NCBI RefSeq assembly: GCF_014596525.1
Contig: NZ_MSJP01000053.1
Location: 1 to 64,000 of the forward strand
Length of the DNA stretch: 64,000 nt
Reading direction: 5' to 3'
Source: Streptomyces sp. CBMA291
GTDB lineage: Bacteria; Actinomycetota; Actinomycetes; Streptomycetales; Streptomycetaceae
Shown piece by piece: positions 26,565-34,427 of this stretch (positions within the stretch are counted from its first letter, which is position 1; each line of letters opens with the position of its first letter). Made by a program: the position numbers and the translations under genes. Below the pieces are notes generated by a model. The model had not been told where the DNA came from and ran no database searches. It was given only the letters and a program-made list of their open reading frames with translations.

Positions 26565-27364
26565 GCACCACCGTCCCGGCGCGAGCCGCCACCCGCTCGT
26601 ACGCCCTGCGCGACGCGATGACGATGCTGCGCCGCAACCTCCGGCACATGCAGCGCTATCCGTCGATGACGATCTCGATCATCGTGATGCCCCTGCTGAT
26701 GCTGCTCCTCTTCGTGTACGTCTTCGGCGGCGCGATCGGCGACGGCATCGCGGTGGGCGGCGACTACGTCGACTACCTGGTGCCCGGCATCATCGTGATG
26801 TCCGCGACCTCGGGCGCCGTCGCGACGGCGGTGTCCGTGTGCAGCGACATGACGGAAGGGATCGTGAAGCGCTTCCGTACGATGTCGATCTCCCGGGGCG
26901 CGATCCTCACCGGCCATGTCCTCGGCAGCGTCATCCAGGTCGCGGCGGTCCTCGTCCTGGTCACCGGCGTGGCCCTCGCGATCGGCTTCCGCCCTTCGGC
27001 GACCCCCGTCGAATGGCTCGCGGCCCTCGGTCTGCTCCTCTTCCTGGCCTTCGGCATGGCCTGGCTGTCCGCCGCGATGGGCATGGGCGCCAAGACGGTC
27101 GAATCCGCGAGCAACGCCCCGCTCCCGCTGACGTTCCTGCCGTTCCTGGGCAGCGCGGTCGTCACCCCGGACTCCATGCCGACGGCCCTGCGCTGGTTCG
27201 CCGAGTACCAGCCCTTCACCTCGATCAACGAGACCCTGCGCGGACTGCTCCTGGGCACGGAAATCGGCACCGACGGCATCACCGCCCTGGCCTGGTGCAC
27301 GGGCCTCACCCTCCTCGGCTACTTCTGGTCCCGCGCGGCCTTCCGACGCGAGACGGCGCGCTGA
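26561..27364 (+). CDS. ABC exporter permease, DrrB-like
   Basis: 267 residues with six hydrophobic segments, the ABC-2 type permease fold. Typical stretches are ISIIVMPLLMLLLFVYVFGG, VPGIIVMSATSGAVATAV followed by SDMTEGIVKRFRTMSISRGA, and PLTFLPFLGSAVVTPDSMP. It pairs with the overlapping DrrA-like ATPase to form an exporter of unknown substrate. The transcript ends at a 13-bp hairpin. Confidence 0.92.
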   Translation: MSTTVPARAATRSYALRDAMTMLRRNLRHMQRYPSMTISIIVMPLLMLLLFVYVFGGAIGDGIAVGGDYVDYLVPGIIVMSATSGAVATAVSVCSDMTEGIVKRFRTMSISRGAILTGHVLGSVIQVAAVLVLVTGVALAIGFRPSATPVEWLAALGLLLFLAFGMAWLSAAMGMGAKTVESASNAPLPLTFLPFLGSAVVTPDSMPTALRWFAEYQPFTSINETLRGLLLGTEIGTDGITALAWCTGLTLLGYFWSRAAFRRETAR

Positions 27365-27377
27365 GACCCCGGGCACC

Positions 27378-27430
27378 GCGTACGGGTGGGCTCCGTCCGG
27401 CACCACGTCGGGCGGAACCCACCCGTACGC
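27378..27430 (+). terminator. Terminator of the ABC exporter operon
   Basis: Perfect 13-bp arms GCGTACGGGTGGG (27378-27390) and its complement (27418-27430), starting 14 bp after the permease stop. Confidence 0.75.
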
Positions 27431-27483
27431 CGGGCCCGCACCCCTCCCTCCCCTCCCTCCCCTCCCTCATTCCCTCTCATTCA

Positions 27484-27526
27484 CCAGGGCGACCGCCCTG
27501 GGCTTCTTGCAGATAAGAGCCTTATC
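27484..27526 (+). promoter_or_regulatory. Dyads upstream of modA, probable operator
   Basis: Two adjacent dyads: CCAGGGC-GACC-GCCCTGG (27484-27501) and GATAAG-AGC-CTTATC (27512-27526). The second is an AT-rich palindrome in an otherwise G+C-rich promoter and is the better candidate for a molybdate-responsive repressor site; no such regulator gene is in the window. Confidence 0.5.
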
Positions 27527-27609
27527 CGCCTACGGTGTCGCACATGCGAAGGTCGGGGGAGTGCGCCCCGGCGCGTGCCTCCTCCCTCGTCCCCAAGGAG
27601 TCGACCCCC

Positions 27610-28407
27610 ATGTCCCTCGCCCCGGCCGGACGCCGTACCGCCGCCGCCGTTCTGACCGCCGCCCTCCTCGTCCCGCTCGCCGCCTGCGGGAACGACGACG
27701 CCAAGGACGACAGCACGAAGGGCACCACCGGCTCCGCGCCCAAGGCGCAGCTCACGGTGCTCGCGGCGGCTTCCCTCACCGATGTGTTCGAGACCGCCGG
27801 GGCCGCCTACGAGAAGTCCCACCCCGGCACGAAGATCACTTTCTCCTTCGCCGGCTCCCAGGAACTCGTCGCGCAGATCGCCCAGGGCTCCCCCGCCGAC
27901 GCCCTGGTCACCGCCGACACCAAGAGCATGGACAAGGTCAAGGCCGACACCGGCACCCCGACGGTCATCGCCAGGAACCGGCTCGTCATCGCCACCGCCA
28001 AGGGCAACCCGTTCAAGGTCGACGCACTGAAGGACCTCGCCGACACCAAGCTCAAGGTCGTCCTCGCCGCGCCCGAGGTCCCTGCGGGCAAGTACAGCCG
28101 GAAGATCCTCGACGCCCAGCACATCGCCGTGAAACCGGTCTCCGAGGAGCCCAGCGTCCGCGCCGTCCTCAGCAAGGTCGAGCTGGGCGAAGCCGACGCC
28201 GGTCTCGTCTACGAGACCGACGCCGAGAGCGCCAAGGACAAGGTCGACGCCGTCGCGATCCCCGACGCACAGAACGCCGTCGCCGAGTACCCCGCCGCCA
28301 CCGTCAAGGAATCCGCGCACGCCGAGGCGGCCGCCGCCTTCGTCGCCTGGCTCTCCTCGCCCGAGGCGCAGAAGATCCTCCAGGACGCGGGCTTCCAGAA
28401 GCCGTGA
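27610..28407 (+). CDS. modA: Molybdate ABC transporter substrate-binding lipoprotein
   Basis: 265 residues from ATG 27610 with AAGGAG at 27595-27600. Lipoprotein signal ends VPLAAC. The mature protein begins with LTVLAAASLTDVFETAGAAY and continues FSFAGSQELVAQIAQGSPAD, the oxyanion-binding Ser/Ala segments characteristic of ModA; EVPAGKYSRKIL and GEADAGLVYETDA complete the family pattern. It delivers molybdate (or tungstate) to the following ModBC fusion, 124 bp downstream. An earlier in-frame ATG at 27535 is rejected because it would mask the signal peptide. Confidence 0.95.
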   Translation: MSLAPAGRRTAAAVLTAALLVPLAACGNDDAKDDSTKGTTGSAPKAQLTVLAAASLTDVFETAGAAYEKSHPGTKITFSFAGSQELVAQIAQGSPADALVTADTKSMDKVKADTGTPTVIARNRLVIATAKGNPFKVDALKDLADTKLKVVLAAPEVPAGKYSRKILDAQHIAVKPVSEEPSVRAVLSKVELGEADAGLVYETDAESAKDKVDAVAIPDAQNAVAEYPAATVKESAHAEAAAAFVAWLSSPEAQKILQDAGFQKP

Positions 28408-28531
28408 CCCGAGGGCCGGTCCGGTCCGATGCCGGAGGCGGTACGGGAACCCGGCGCCCCCATCTGGTTCCCTGCCTCCTGCGGGCCTCCCGCAGGACCG
28501 ACCCTCCCTCCCTACCTCTCCGGGGCAGCAG

Positions 28532-30463
28532 ATGAAACGACCAGGCGTCCGCCGTACGCCCGGAGCCCGCCCGCCCGTCGCGCTCGTCGTGCCCGCGCTC
28601 CTCGCCGTGGCGTTCCTCGCCCTGCCCCTGGTCGGCGTCCTCGTACGGACCCGGTGGGCCGAACTCGCCGGTCACCTCGGCTCCCCCGCCACCGTCGAAG
28701 CGCTACGGCTCTCCCTCCTGGTGTCCTTCTGGGCCCTGGGGCTCTCGCTGCTGCTCGGCGTCCCCCTCGCCTGGCTGCTCGCCCGCGTGTCCTTCCCCGG
28801 CAAGGCGCTCGTCCGCTCCCTGATCCTGCTCCCCATGGTGCTGCCGCCGACGGTCGGCGGCGTGGCACTGCTGCTCGCCTTCGGACGGCGCGGCCTCCTC
28901 GGCCCCTGGCTGGAACGCACCTTCGGCGTCACCCTGCCCTTCCACACCTCAGGCGCCGTCGTCGCCGCCACCTTCGTCGCCATGCCGTTCCTGGTCATCA
29001 GCCTGGAAGGCGCCCTGGGCGGACTGCGGCCCCGCTACGAGGAGACGGCCGCCTCCCTAGGCGCCTCCCCCGTACGCGTGTTCCTCACCGTCACCCTGCC
29101 CATGGTCGCCCCGGGACTCGCCGCGGGCGCGGCCCTCACCTGGGCGCGCGCGCTCGGCGAGTTCGGCGCCACCATCACCTTCGCCGGGAACCTGCCCGGG
29201 ACCACCCAGACCCTGCCCCTACGGGTCTATCTGCTGCTCCAGGAGGAACCGGAGGCCGCCACCTCCGTCTCCCTGCTGCTCCTCGCCATCGCGATGGGCG
29301 TCCTGATCGCACTCCGGGGGCGCTGGACCGGCACCCCGGTCACCCGCCGCGCCCGGCCCGCACCCGAGGGCCCACCGGACGGGCCCGCGCCCGAGCCGGG
29401 GAGCGTCGGCGCGGTGCCGGAGGACCGGCGCTGGGCACTGCACGCGGAGGTCGGCGGCTTCACCCGGCTCGTCCTGGACGCCGAACCCGGCACCACGATC
29501 GCCGTCGTCGGCCCCAACGGCGCGGGCAAGACCACCCTGCTGCGCGCCCTCCTCGGGCTCACCCCCCGGGCCCACGCCACGCTCCGGCTCGGCGACACCG
29601 ACGTCACCGCCCTGCCCCCGTACCGCAGACACGTCGCCTGGGTGCCGCAGGACGGCGCGCTCTTCCCGCATCTGAGCGCCCTCGCCAACACCGCGTACGG
29701 GCTGCGGGCGCAGGGCGTCGGACGGGCCGAGGCCCGCCGGGAGGCCCGGACCTGGCTCGACCGGCTCGGCGTCGGCCATCTGGCGCACCGCCGCCCCTCG
29801 CAGCTCTCCGGCGGCCAGGCCCAACGCGTCGCCCTGGCACGGGCGCTGGCCGCCCGGCCCCGGCTGCTGCTCCTGGACGAACCGCTCGCCGCGCTCGACC
29901 AGACGACCCGTGCCCGCGTACGGCACACCCTGCGCACGCACCTGGCCGGGTTCGGCGGCGTCTGCCTCATCGTCACCCACGACCCGGTGGAAGCGGTGTC
30001 CCTCGCCCAGCGCGTGCTGGTGCTCGACGAGGGGCGCGCCGTCCAGGACGACTCGCCCGCCGAGGTCACCCGGCACCCCCGGTCGCCGTGGGTGGCCCGG
30101 ATGCTGGGCCGCAACGCCTGGCCGGGCACGGCGACCCCGGAGGGGCTCGCGCTCGACGGGGGCGGCACGCTGGTCGCGGCGGAGCCGCCGCCCGCCGGGA
30201 CCCCGGCCCTGGCGATCGTCGCGCCGGAGGCGGTAGCCCTCCACCGGGAGCGGCCCGGCGGCAGCCCCCGCAACGTCTGGCCCGGCACCGTACGGGAGAT
30301 CACCGCCGGCGGCAGCAGGCTGCGGGTCCTCGTCAGCTCGGACCTGGCCCCCGATCTGGTCGCCGAGATCACCCCGCAGGCGGCGGCGGAACTCGGCCTC
30401 GCCGACGGTGTGCCTGTGTGGACCAGCGTGAAGGCGACCGAGACGACGATCGTGCCGCTGTGA
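28532..30463 (+). CDS. modBC: Fused molybdate ABC permease-ATPase (ModB-ModC)
   Basis: 643 residues combining two usually separate subunits. Residues about 1-265: ModB permease with several membrane helices and the EAA-like coupling loop ETAASLGASPVRVFLTVTLP. Linker about 270-305, Pro/Glu-rich. Residues about 305-560: ModC ATPase with Walker A VVGPNGAGKTTLLRALLGL (about 327), signature LSGGQAQRVALARAL, Walker B LLLLDEPLAALD and switch His (IVTHDPVEA). C-terminal TOBE/Mop-like domain (about 575-643) for oxyanion sensing. Imports molybdate using the upstream ModA. ModBC fusions are known in actinobacteria. Confidence 0.93.
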   Translation: MKRPGVRRTPGARPPVALVVPALLAVAFLALPLVGVLVRTRWAELAGHLGSPATVEALRLSLLVSFWALGLSLLLGVPLAWLLARVSFPGKALVRSLILLPMVLPPTVGGVALLLAFGRRGLLGPWLERTFGVTLPFHTSGAVVAATFVAMPFLVISLEGALGGLRPRYEETAASLGASPVRVFLTVTLPMVAPGLAAGAALTWARALGEFGATITFAGNLPGTTQTLPLRVYLLLQEEPEAATSVSLLLLAIAMGVLIALRGRWTGTPVTRRARPAPEGPPDGPAPEPGSVGAVPEDRRWALHAEVGGFTRLVLDAEPGTTIAVVGPNGAGKTTLLRALLGLTPRAHATLRLGDTDVTALPPYRRHVAWVPQDGALFPHLSALANTAYGLRAQGVGRAEARREARTWLDRLGVGHLAHRRPSQLSGGQAQRVALARALAARPRLLLLDEPLAALDQTTRARVRHTLRTHLAGFGGVCLIVTHDPVEAVSLAQRVLVLDEGRAVQDDSPAEVTRHPRSPWVARMLGRNAWPGTATPEGLALDGGGTLVAAEPPPAGTPALAIVAPEAVALHRERPGGSPRNVWPGTVREITAGGSRLRVLVSSDLAPDLVAEITPQAAAELGLADGVPVWTSVKATETTIVPL

Positions 30464-30480
30464 TCCCGTAGGCCCGCGCC

Positions 30481-30720
30481 CCCGCACGCCTCTGGTCCGT
30501 ATGCCTCTCGGCCCGTGTGTCTCTCATCCCGTAGGCCTCTCGGCCCGTGCGTCTCTTCCCGTAGGCCTGTCATCCCGTGTGTACGGGGCTCCGTGTGTAC
30601 CTGCTTCCGGGCGTACGCGGCCCCGTACGCCCGTGGTTCCGGGCGTACCCGGCCCCGTGCGCCTGCGGTTCCGTACGTCGGCGCTCCCGTGTGCCCCGGG
30701 TCGGCACCGGCCGCCAGGAG
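30481..30720. repeat. Degenerate CCCGTAGGCC/CCCGTGTGTC repeat block
   Basis: Fills most of the 339-bp gap between modBC and the next gene. Units such as CCCGTAGGCCTCTCGG and GGCCCGTGTGTCTCTC alternate in the left half; TTCCGGGCGTACSCGGCCCC units follow in the right half. Frames are open on both strands, which is expected for such repeats; I see no gene. Confidence 0.7.
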
Positions 30721-30802
30721 GCCGGACACCGTGGGGCGAACCGGGCGGTCCGTGGGCGCGCCACGGCGGCTCCTGCGATGAGATGACGTATCGATAGGTT
30801 GC

Positions 30803-31195
30803 ATGACTCACGCCTGCGAGCCCACCCCTCCGCCCTCCCCCGTCTCCCCCACCGTCTCTCCCGTCCCCAGCGACGTGTTCGTCCCGCACGGGGAGTCGCC
30901 CGAAGTCGCGTCGCTGGTCACGCCGTATCTGCGGATCATCCGTACGGTGCTGCCCCCGGCCGAGGCGGAACGGTTCTTCGTCCGGGCGCTAGCGGCGCAC
31001 GAGGAGGAACGGAGACGGGCGGGCTCGCCCCAGCTGGGGTTCAGCGCCTATCTCTGGGACGGCCTCGGGGGCTCGTGGGGCGGCTCGCTGGCACAGATCT
31101 CGGCCTGGGAGTCCATGCAGGCGATCCGGCACCTCGTCCGCAAGGCACCCCGCGCGGACCTCGCCGCCTACCTCCGCCTCGGTCTGCGGCCTTGA
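30803..31195 (+). CDS. Hypothetical protein
   Basis: 130 residues of unrecognised family. A Pro-rich first 30 residues is followed by a helical, mixed-charge region (VASLVTPYLRIIRTVLPPAE, AERFFVRALAAHEEERRRAG) and ends LAAYLRLGLRP. ATG 30803 follows a GATAGG hexamer (30794-30799 region) suggestive of a short leader. No signal or membrane segment. Convergent with the SRPBCC gene, 40 bp away. Confidence 0.65.
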   Translation: MTHACEPTPPPSPVSPTVSPVPSDVFVPHGESPEVASLVTPYLRIIRTVLPPAEAERFFVRALAAHEEERRRAGSPQLGFSAYLWDGLGGSWGGSLAQISAWESMQAIRHLVRKAPRADLAAYLRLGLRP

Positions 31196-31235
31196 GGCCC
31201 GTCTTGTGGGTCGTGCCGGGCTCACGGCGCAGGGG

Positions 31236-31802
31236 TCAGCCCCGGGGCTGACGGGTCCAGGGGTCAGGGCCGGGGTCGGCTCCCTCGGCGCGGGAGGCGA
31301 GCCGGTCCACGTAGTGCTGCCAGCTCTCGGCGTGCGCCTCGCAGGCTTCCGGGGTGGGCAGACCGCTGTGGACCAGCCGGAGCAGGGTGCCGTCCGGGGC
31401 GGGCGCGAGGGTGATCTCCACCGTGCTGCCGCCGGGTGGCACCGCCACGGGGCCCGACTCCCAGCCCCAGCTGAAGGCGATCCGCCGGGGCGGTTCGACG
31501 GCGGTGAAATCGCCGGAGGCGACGGCGTCACCGGGGAGCCGGACGCGGTAGGAGCCGCCGGGGGCGAAGGAGAAGACACCGTCCTCCCCCATCCAGGACA
31601 GCCACTTCACCCGGTCGGCGAGGAACCCGAAGACTGTCTCGGGAGGGGCCTCGATCCGCCGTTCCAGGGTGACGGTGTCCATGGGCGTCGGGGGTGCGGG
31701 GTGTGCGGGGTGTGCTGGAGGCGCTGAAGGCGTGGGCGGAGCCGGAGGTTCCGGGGGCGTGGGGAGTGACGGGGGCGTGGGGGGCGTCGGGGGCGTTGTC
31801 AT
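31236..31802 (-). CDS. SRPBCC (AHSA1/CalC-like) domain protein
   Basis: 188 residues from ATG 31802. Residues about 41-170 form an SRPBCC helix-grip domain: VTLERRIEAPPETVFGFLAD at the start, then SYRVRLPGDAVASGDFTAVE, PPRRIAFSWGWE, and the C-terminal helix ACEAHAESWQHYVDRLAS. Such domains bind hydrophobic ligands or act on client proteins; no specific role is visible. The first 40 residues are almost entirely PTPP/APPAHPA repeats, so ATG 31682 could be the true start, though it lacks an RBS. Divergent from the His/Met-rich membrane protein across a highly palindromic promoter. Confidence 0.8.
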   Translation of the reverse strand: MTTPPTPPTPPSLPTPPEPPAPPTPSAPPAHPAHPAPPTPMDTVTLERRIEAPPETVFGFLADRVKWLSWMGEDGVFSFAPGGSYRVRLPGDAVASGDFTAVEPPRRIAFSWGWESGPVAVPPGGSTVEITLAPAPDGTLLRLVHSGLPTPEACEAHAESWQHYVDRLASRAEGADPGPDPWTRQPRG

Positions 31803-31863
31803 CGGGTCTCTCGTTTCCGGCTGTACGGGTCCCTCGGCCGAGCCTCTCACCTTCGCGGGCCGG

Positions 31864-31939
31864 CCGCCGGGCCGCGCGCGGCCCGGCGGAGGAGTCGTAC
31901 GGACCCGTCGGGAACTCCACGGCCGGTCCGTACGACTCC
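31864..31939. promoter_or_regulatory. 26-bp perfect palindrome and adjacent 15-bp dyad
   Basis: 31864-31889 is a perfect 26-bp palindrome (half CCGCCGGGCCGCG). It is followed at once by GGAGTCGTACGGACC (31891-31905) and its exact complement (31925-31939) with a 19-bp spacer. Both lie between divergent genes, so they are unlikely to be terminators; a strong operator or leader hairpins of the + strand transcript are more plausible. Confidence 0.6.
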
Positions 31940-31968
31940 CTCGGGGAGAGTGCGAGGATGGGCGCGCC

Positions 31969-32855
31969 ATGAGACCAGGCAGGTGTTCCCGAACGGCGCG
32001 TGCCGCGCTGTTCGGGAGCGTCTGCGTGCTGCTCGCGGCCACCGGGCACATCCTGATGTCGGGGCGCCCGGTGCCGGTCCCGGCGCTCGTGACGGCCTTC
32101 GCGGCGGTCACGGCGGGCGGCTGGTCCCTCGGCGGACGCGAGCGCGGACGGCTCGCCGTGACCACCGCCTCCGTCGCCTTCCAGTCGGCGCTGCACGCGT
32201 TCTTCTCCTGGGCCCAGTCGGCGGCGGACCGCCGATTACCGGCGGCCCTCGGGATGCCCTCCGGGGACGCGGGCTCCCCGGGCATGGCCGGGATGCCGGG
32301 CATGAGCCCCATGGATCACATGAGCCACGTGGGCCACATGGGCCACATGGGCCACATGGGCCACATGAAGGCCATGAGTGCCCCGAGTCCCACAGGTTCC
32401 ATGAGCGCCATGGATCACCTGGCTCACCTGGGCCATATGGGCCACATGGCCGCCATGAACTCCTCCACCCCCCTCAGCCCCTCGGACCCCTCAGGCGCCT
32501 CCCACCCCATGGGCCACGCAGGTCTCCTGGGCACCGCCGTCGCCACATTCGGCATGCCGGTCGCCCATCTGCTCGCCGCCCTGCTCGCCGGGGTGTGGCT
32601 GGCCTACGGCGAGCGGGCCTTCTTCCGGCTGCTGCGGGCCGCCCCCGCCCGGCTGTCCCGCCCGCTGCGGCTGCTTTTCGCGGCCCGGCCCGTGACCGGC
32701 GTACCGGGTGTGCGGCCGGTCCGGCCGGGGTACGCGCGCGTGCCCCGGCGTCTGCTCCTCGCCCGTACGGTTCCCACCCGTGGTCCTCCCGGTCTGACGG
32801 CTCCTCCCCGATCCGTCAGAACTCCGCCAGGACCCGTGAGGACATGCGGCGATGA
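31969..32855 (+). CDS. His/Met-rich membrane protein; 3' end unresolved
   Basis: Begins MRPGRCSRTARAALFGSV at ATG 31969. A hydrophobic N-terminal helix and further membrane segments (LLGTAVATFGMPVAHLLAAL, LAGVWLAYGERAFF) flank a His/Met-rich loop containing HMGHMGHMGHMGHM and a second HLAHLGHMGHMAAM copy, likely metal (copper) binding. The expected family C-terminus (ending near RGPP, about 32784) is visible, but this frame has no stop before the sigma-factor gene; it stays open to about 34809. The end given is the stop in another frame (TGA 32853-32855) that overlaps the sigma start, i.e. where a coupled gene would normally end. A frameshift or lost stop is likely. Exact end uncertain. Confidence 0.6.
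32322..32366. repeat. GGGCCACAT 9-bp in-frame tandem repeat
   Basis: Four perfect copies (32331-32366) plus a degenerate first copy; each encodes Gly-His-Met within the metal-binding loop of the membrane protein. Copy-number change would lengthen the loop without shifting frame. Confidence 0.9.
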
Positions 32856-33475
32856 CTCCTGCCCACTCCACCCTTGCCCACCCGACCCCCGTGAAGCCGC
32901 GCACGCGCGCGGCGCGCACCACCCGGCCCACAGCCCTGAGCGACGCCGTGGCGACCCGGCTCGCGCTGGCCGCGCGGGACGGCGAACCCGCCCGCACCGA
33001 GCTGTTCGTCCGTGCCCTGCACCCCGACGTACGGCGTTATGTGGCCCATCTGAGCGCCGACCGTCAGGCGGCCGACGATCTCACCCAGGAGGTGTTCCTG
33101 CGCGCGTTGATCGCGCTGCCCCGTTTCGAGGGGCGTTCCTCCGCCCGCACCTGGCTGCTCTCCATCGCCCGCCGGACGGTGGTGGACAGCCTGCGGCACG
33201 CGGCGGCCCGGCCCCGGCTCTCCGACCGGGACGACTGGCAGACGGCCGCGGAGCGGACACAGCCCCGGGGGCTGCCCGGCTTCGAGGACGGCGTCGCACT
33301 CGCCGAGCTGCTCGCGGCGATCCCGGCCGACCGCCGGGAGGCCTTCGTCCTGACCCGGCTTTCCGGTCTCTCGTACGAGGAGGCGGCGCGGGCCCTCGGC
33401 TGCCCGGTCGGGACGATACGGTCCCGGGTCTCCCGTGCCCGCGCCTCGCTGGTCACGCTGCTCGCGGAGGGATAG
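32852..33475 (+). CDS. ECF-type RNA polymerase sigma factor
   Basis: 207 residues from ATG 32852, with GAGGA at 32838-32842. Sigma region 2 is TELFVRALHPDVRRYVAHLS followed by DDLTQEVFLRALIALPRF and ARTWLLSIARRTVVDSLR; region 4 is RREAFVLTRLSGLSYEEAAR then LGCPVGTIRSRVSRARASL. The first 45 residues are basic and atypical. It directs RNA polymerase to a stress or metal regulon. It overlaps or abuts the His/Met-rich membrane protein gene, which may be its sensor or anti-sigma partner, as suggested by coupling. Ends at a strong terminator. Confidence 0.92.
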   Translation: MTPAHSTLAHPTPVKPRTRAARTTRPTALSDAVATRLALAARDGEPARTELFVRALHPDVRRYVAHLSADRQAADDLTQEVFLRALIALPRFEGRSSARTWLLSIARRTVVDSLRHAAARPRLSDRDDWQTAAERTQPRGLPGFEDGVALAELLAAIPADRREAFVLTRLSGLSYEEAARALGCPVGTIRSRVSRARASLVTLLAEG

Positions 33476-33484
33476 CCCCTCGCC

Positions 33485-33537
33485 TCCGGGCGGACCCCGC
33501 CGCGCGGGAGGCCTCCGCGCGGCGGGGTCCGCCCGGA
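33485..33537. terminator. Very strong bidirectional terminator
   Basis: Perfect 23-bp stem (33485-33507 with 33515-33537) and 7-nt loop between the convergent sigma factor and acetyltransferase genes. Confidence 0.88.
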
Positions 33538-33645
33538 AGCCGGCGGGCCGCGGGACCACCGCCCGGGTCCCGCAGCCCGCGCCCGAGCGGCCACGGCGGT
33601 TTCCGGGCGGACCCCACGGCCCGCCGGCCGACGGCGCGGCGGCGG

Positions 33646-34278
33646 TCAGCGGGCGTCCTCCGGGCCGGGAGCCGCGCCCCGACGCCACATGGTGGTGACG
33701 ACGTGACCGGTGGCGACGACGACCTCGTCCAGGGCGGTGAAGCCGAGACGCTCGTACCGCCGCAGGTTCGCCGGGTTGGACGACTCCAGGTAGGCGGGGG
33801 CACCGAGGGCGTCGATGCGGTCGAGGCTCCGGGCCAGCAGGGTCATGCCGAGGCCCTTGCCCCGGTGGAGGTCGTGAACGCCGAGGAGGGTGAGGTAGAA
33901 GTGCGGCTGCCTCGGTCGCGCGGCCGCGAACCGGTCGCCCATCGTCAGAACGGCCTCGGCCACGTCCTGTCCGGCGGTCCTGCGCAGGAGGTGCCCGAGG
34001 TCACGCGCTTCCTCGGGCGTCAGTTCCTCTCCGCCCGGCGGAATCCACACGGCCGCGGCCTCGGCGTTCTCGCTGACGAGCAGCCAGTGGTAGCGCAGGG
34101 CCGACCTCGCGAACAGCCGCCACATGGCCGAGGCCTGGACGGCGCGCCGCTCGGTGTCGGGAAAGACCGGGCCCCACAGCGGGTCGTGGAAGAAGGCCGT
34201 GGTCAGGGTGCGGACGACCGCGTCGATGTCCGCGGCCGTGGCGGCGCGCGGGGAGTCGGGGCGTTGCGTGGTGGTCAT
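33646..34278 (-). CDS. GNAT-family N-acetyltransferase
   Basis: 210 residues from ATG 34278. GNAT fold with motif A HFYLTLLGVHDLHRGKGLG (acetyl-CoA pyrophosphate loop G-K-G-L-G) and motif B SSNPANLRRYERLGF. The N-terminal FFHDPLWGPVFPD segment is common among aminoglycoside- or polyamine-type Streptomyces GNATs, but the acceptor is unknown. Lies 149 bp downstream of the PhzF gene on the same strand and may share its transcript; the longer in-frame start at 34431 would overlap PhzF and is rejected. Confidence 0.87.
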   Translation of the reverse strand: MTTTQRPDSPRAATAADIDAVVRTLTTAFFHDPLWGPVFPDTERRAVQASAMWRLFARSALRYHWLLVSENAEAAAVWIPPGGEELTPEEARDLGHLLRRTAGQDVAEAVLTMGDRFAAARPRQPHFYLTLLGVHDLHRGKGLGMTLLARSLDRIDALGAPAYLESSNPANLRRYERLGFTALDEVVVATGHVVTTMWRRGAAPGPEDAR

Positions 34279-34427
34279 CCGTGGGTCCGTTCCGGAAGGG
34301 TGGGTGTGGCGTCGGTGGCGGCAGGCCCGGGGGCCGATGCCGACAGGCTCCGTGAGGTCGGTGAGGCGCACGGCGGTACGCGTCCGGTCGGCTGTGCGGA
34401 GGGGAGAGCCGGGCCCGGTGGTGGTCC

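Noticed and set aside
30501..30797. Small genes within the repeat block after modBC
   Set aside because: Overlapping frames on both strands all arise from the same short repeats; none has a start signal or domain.
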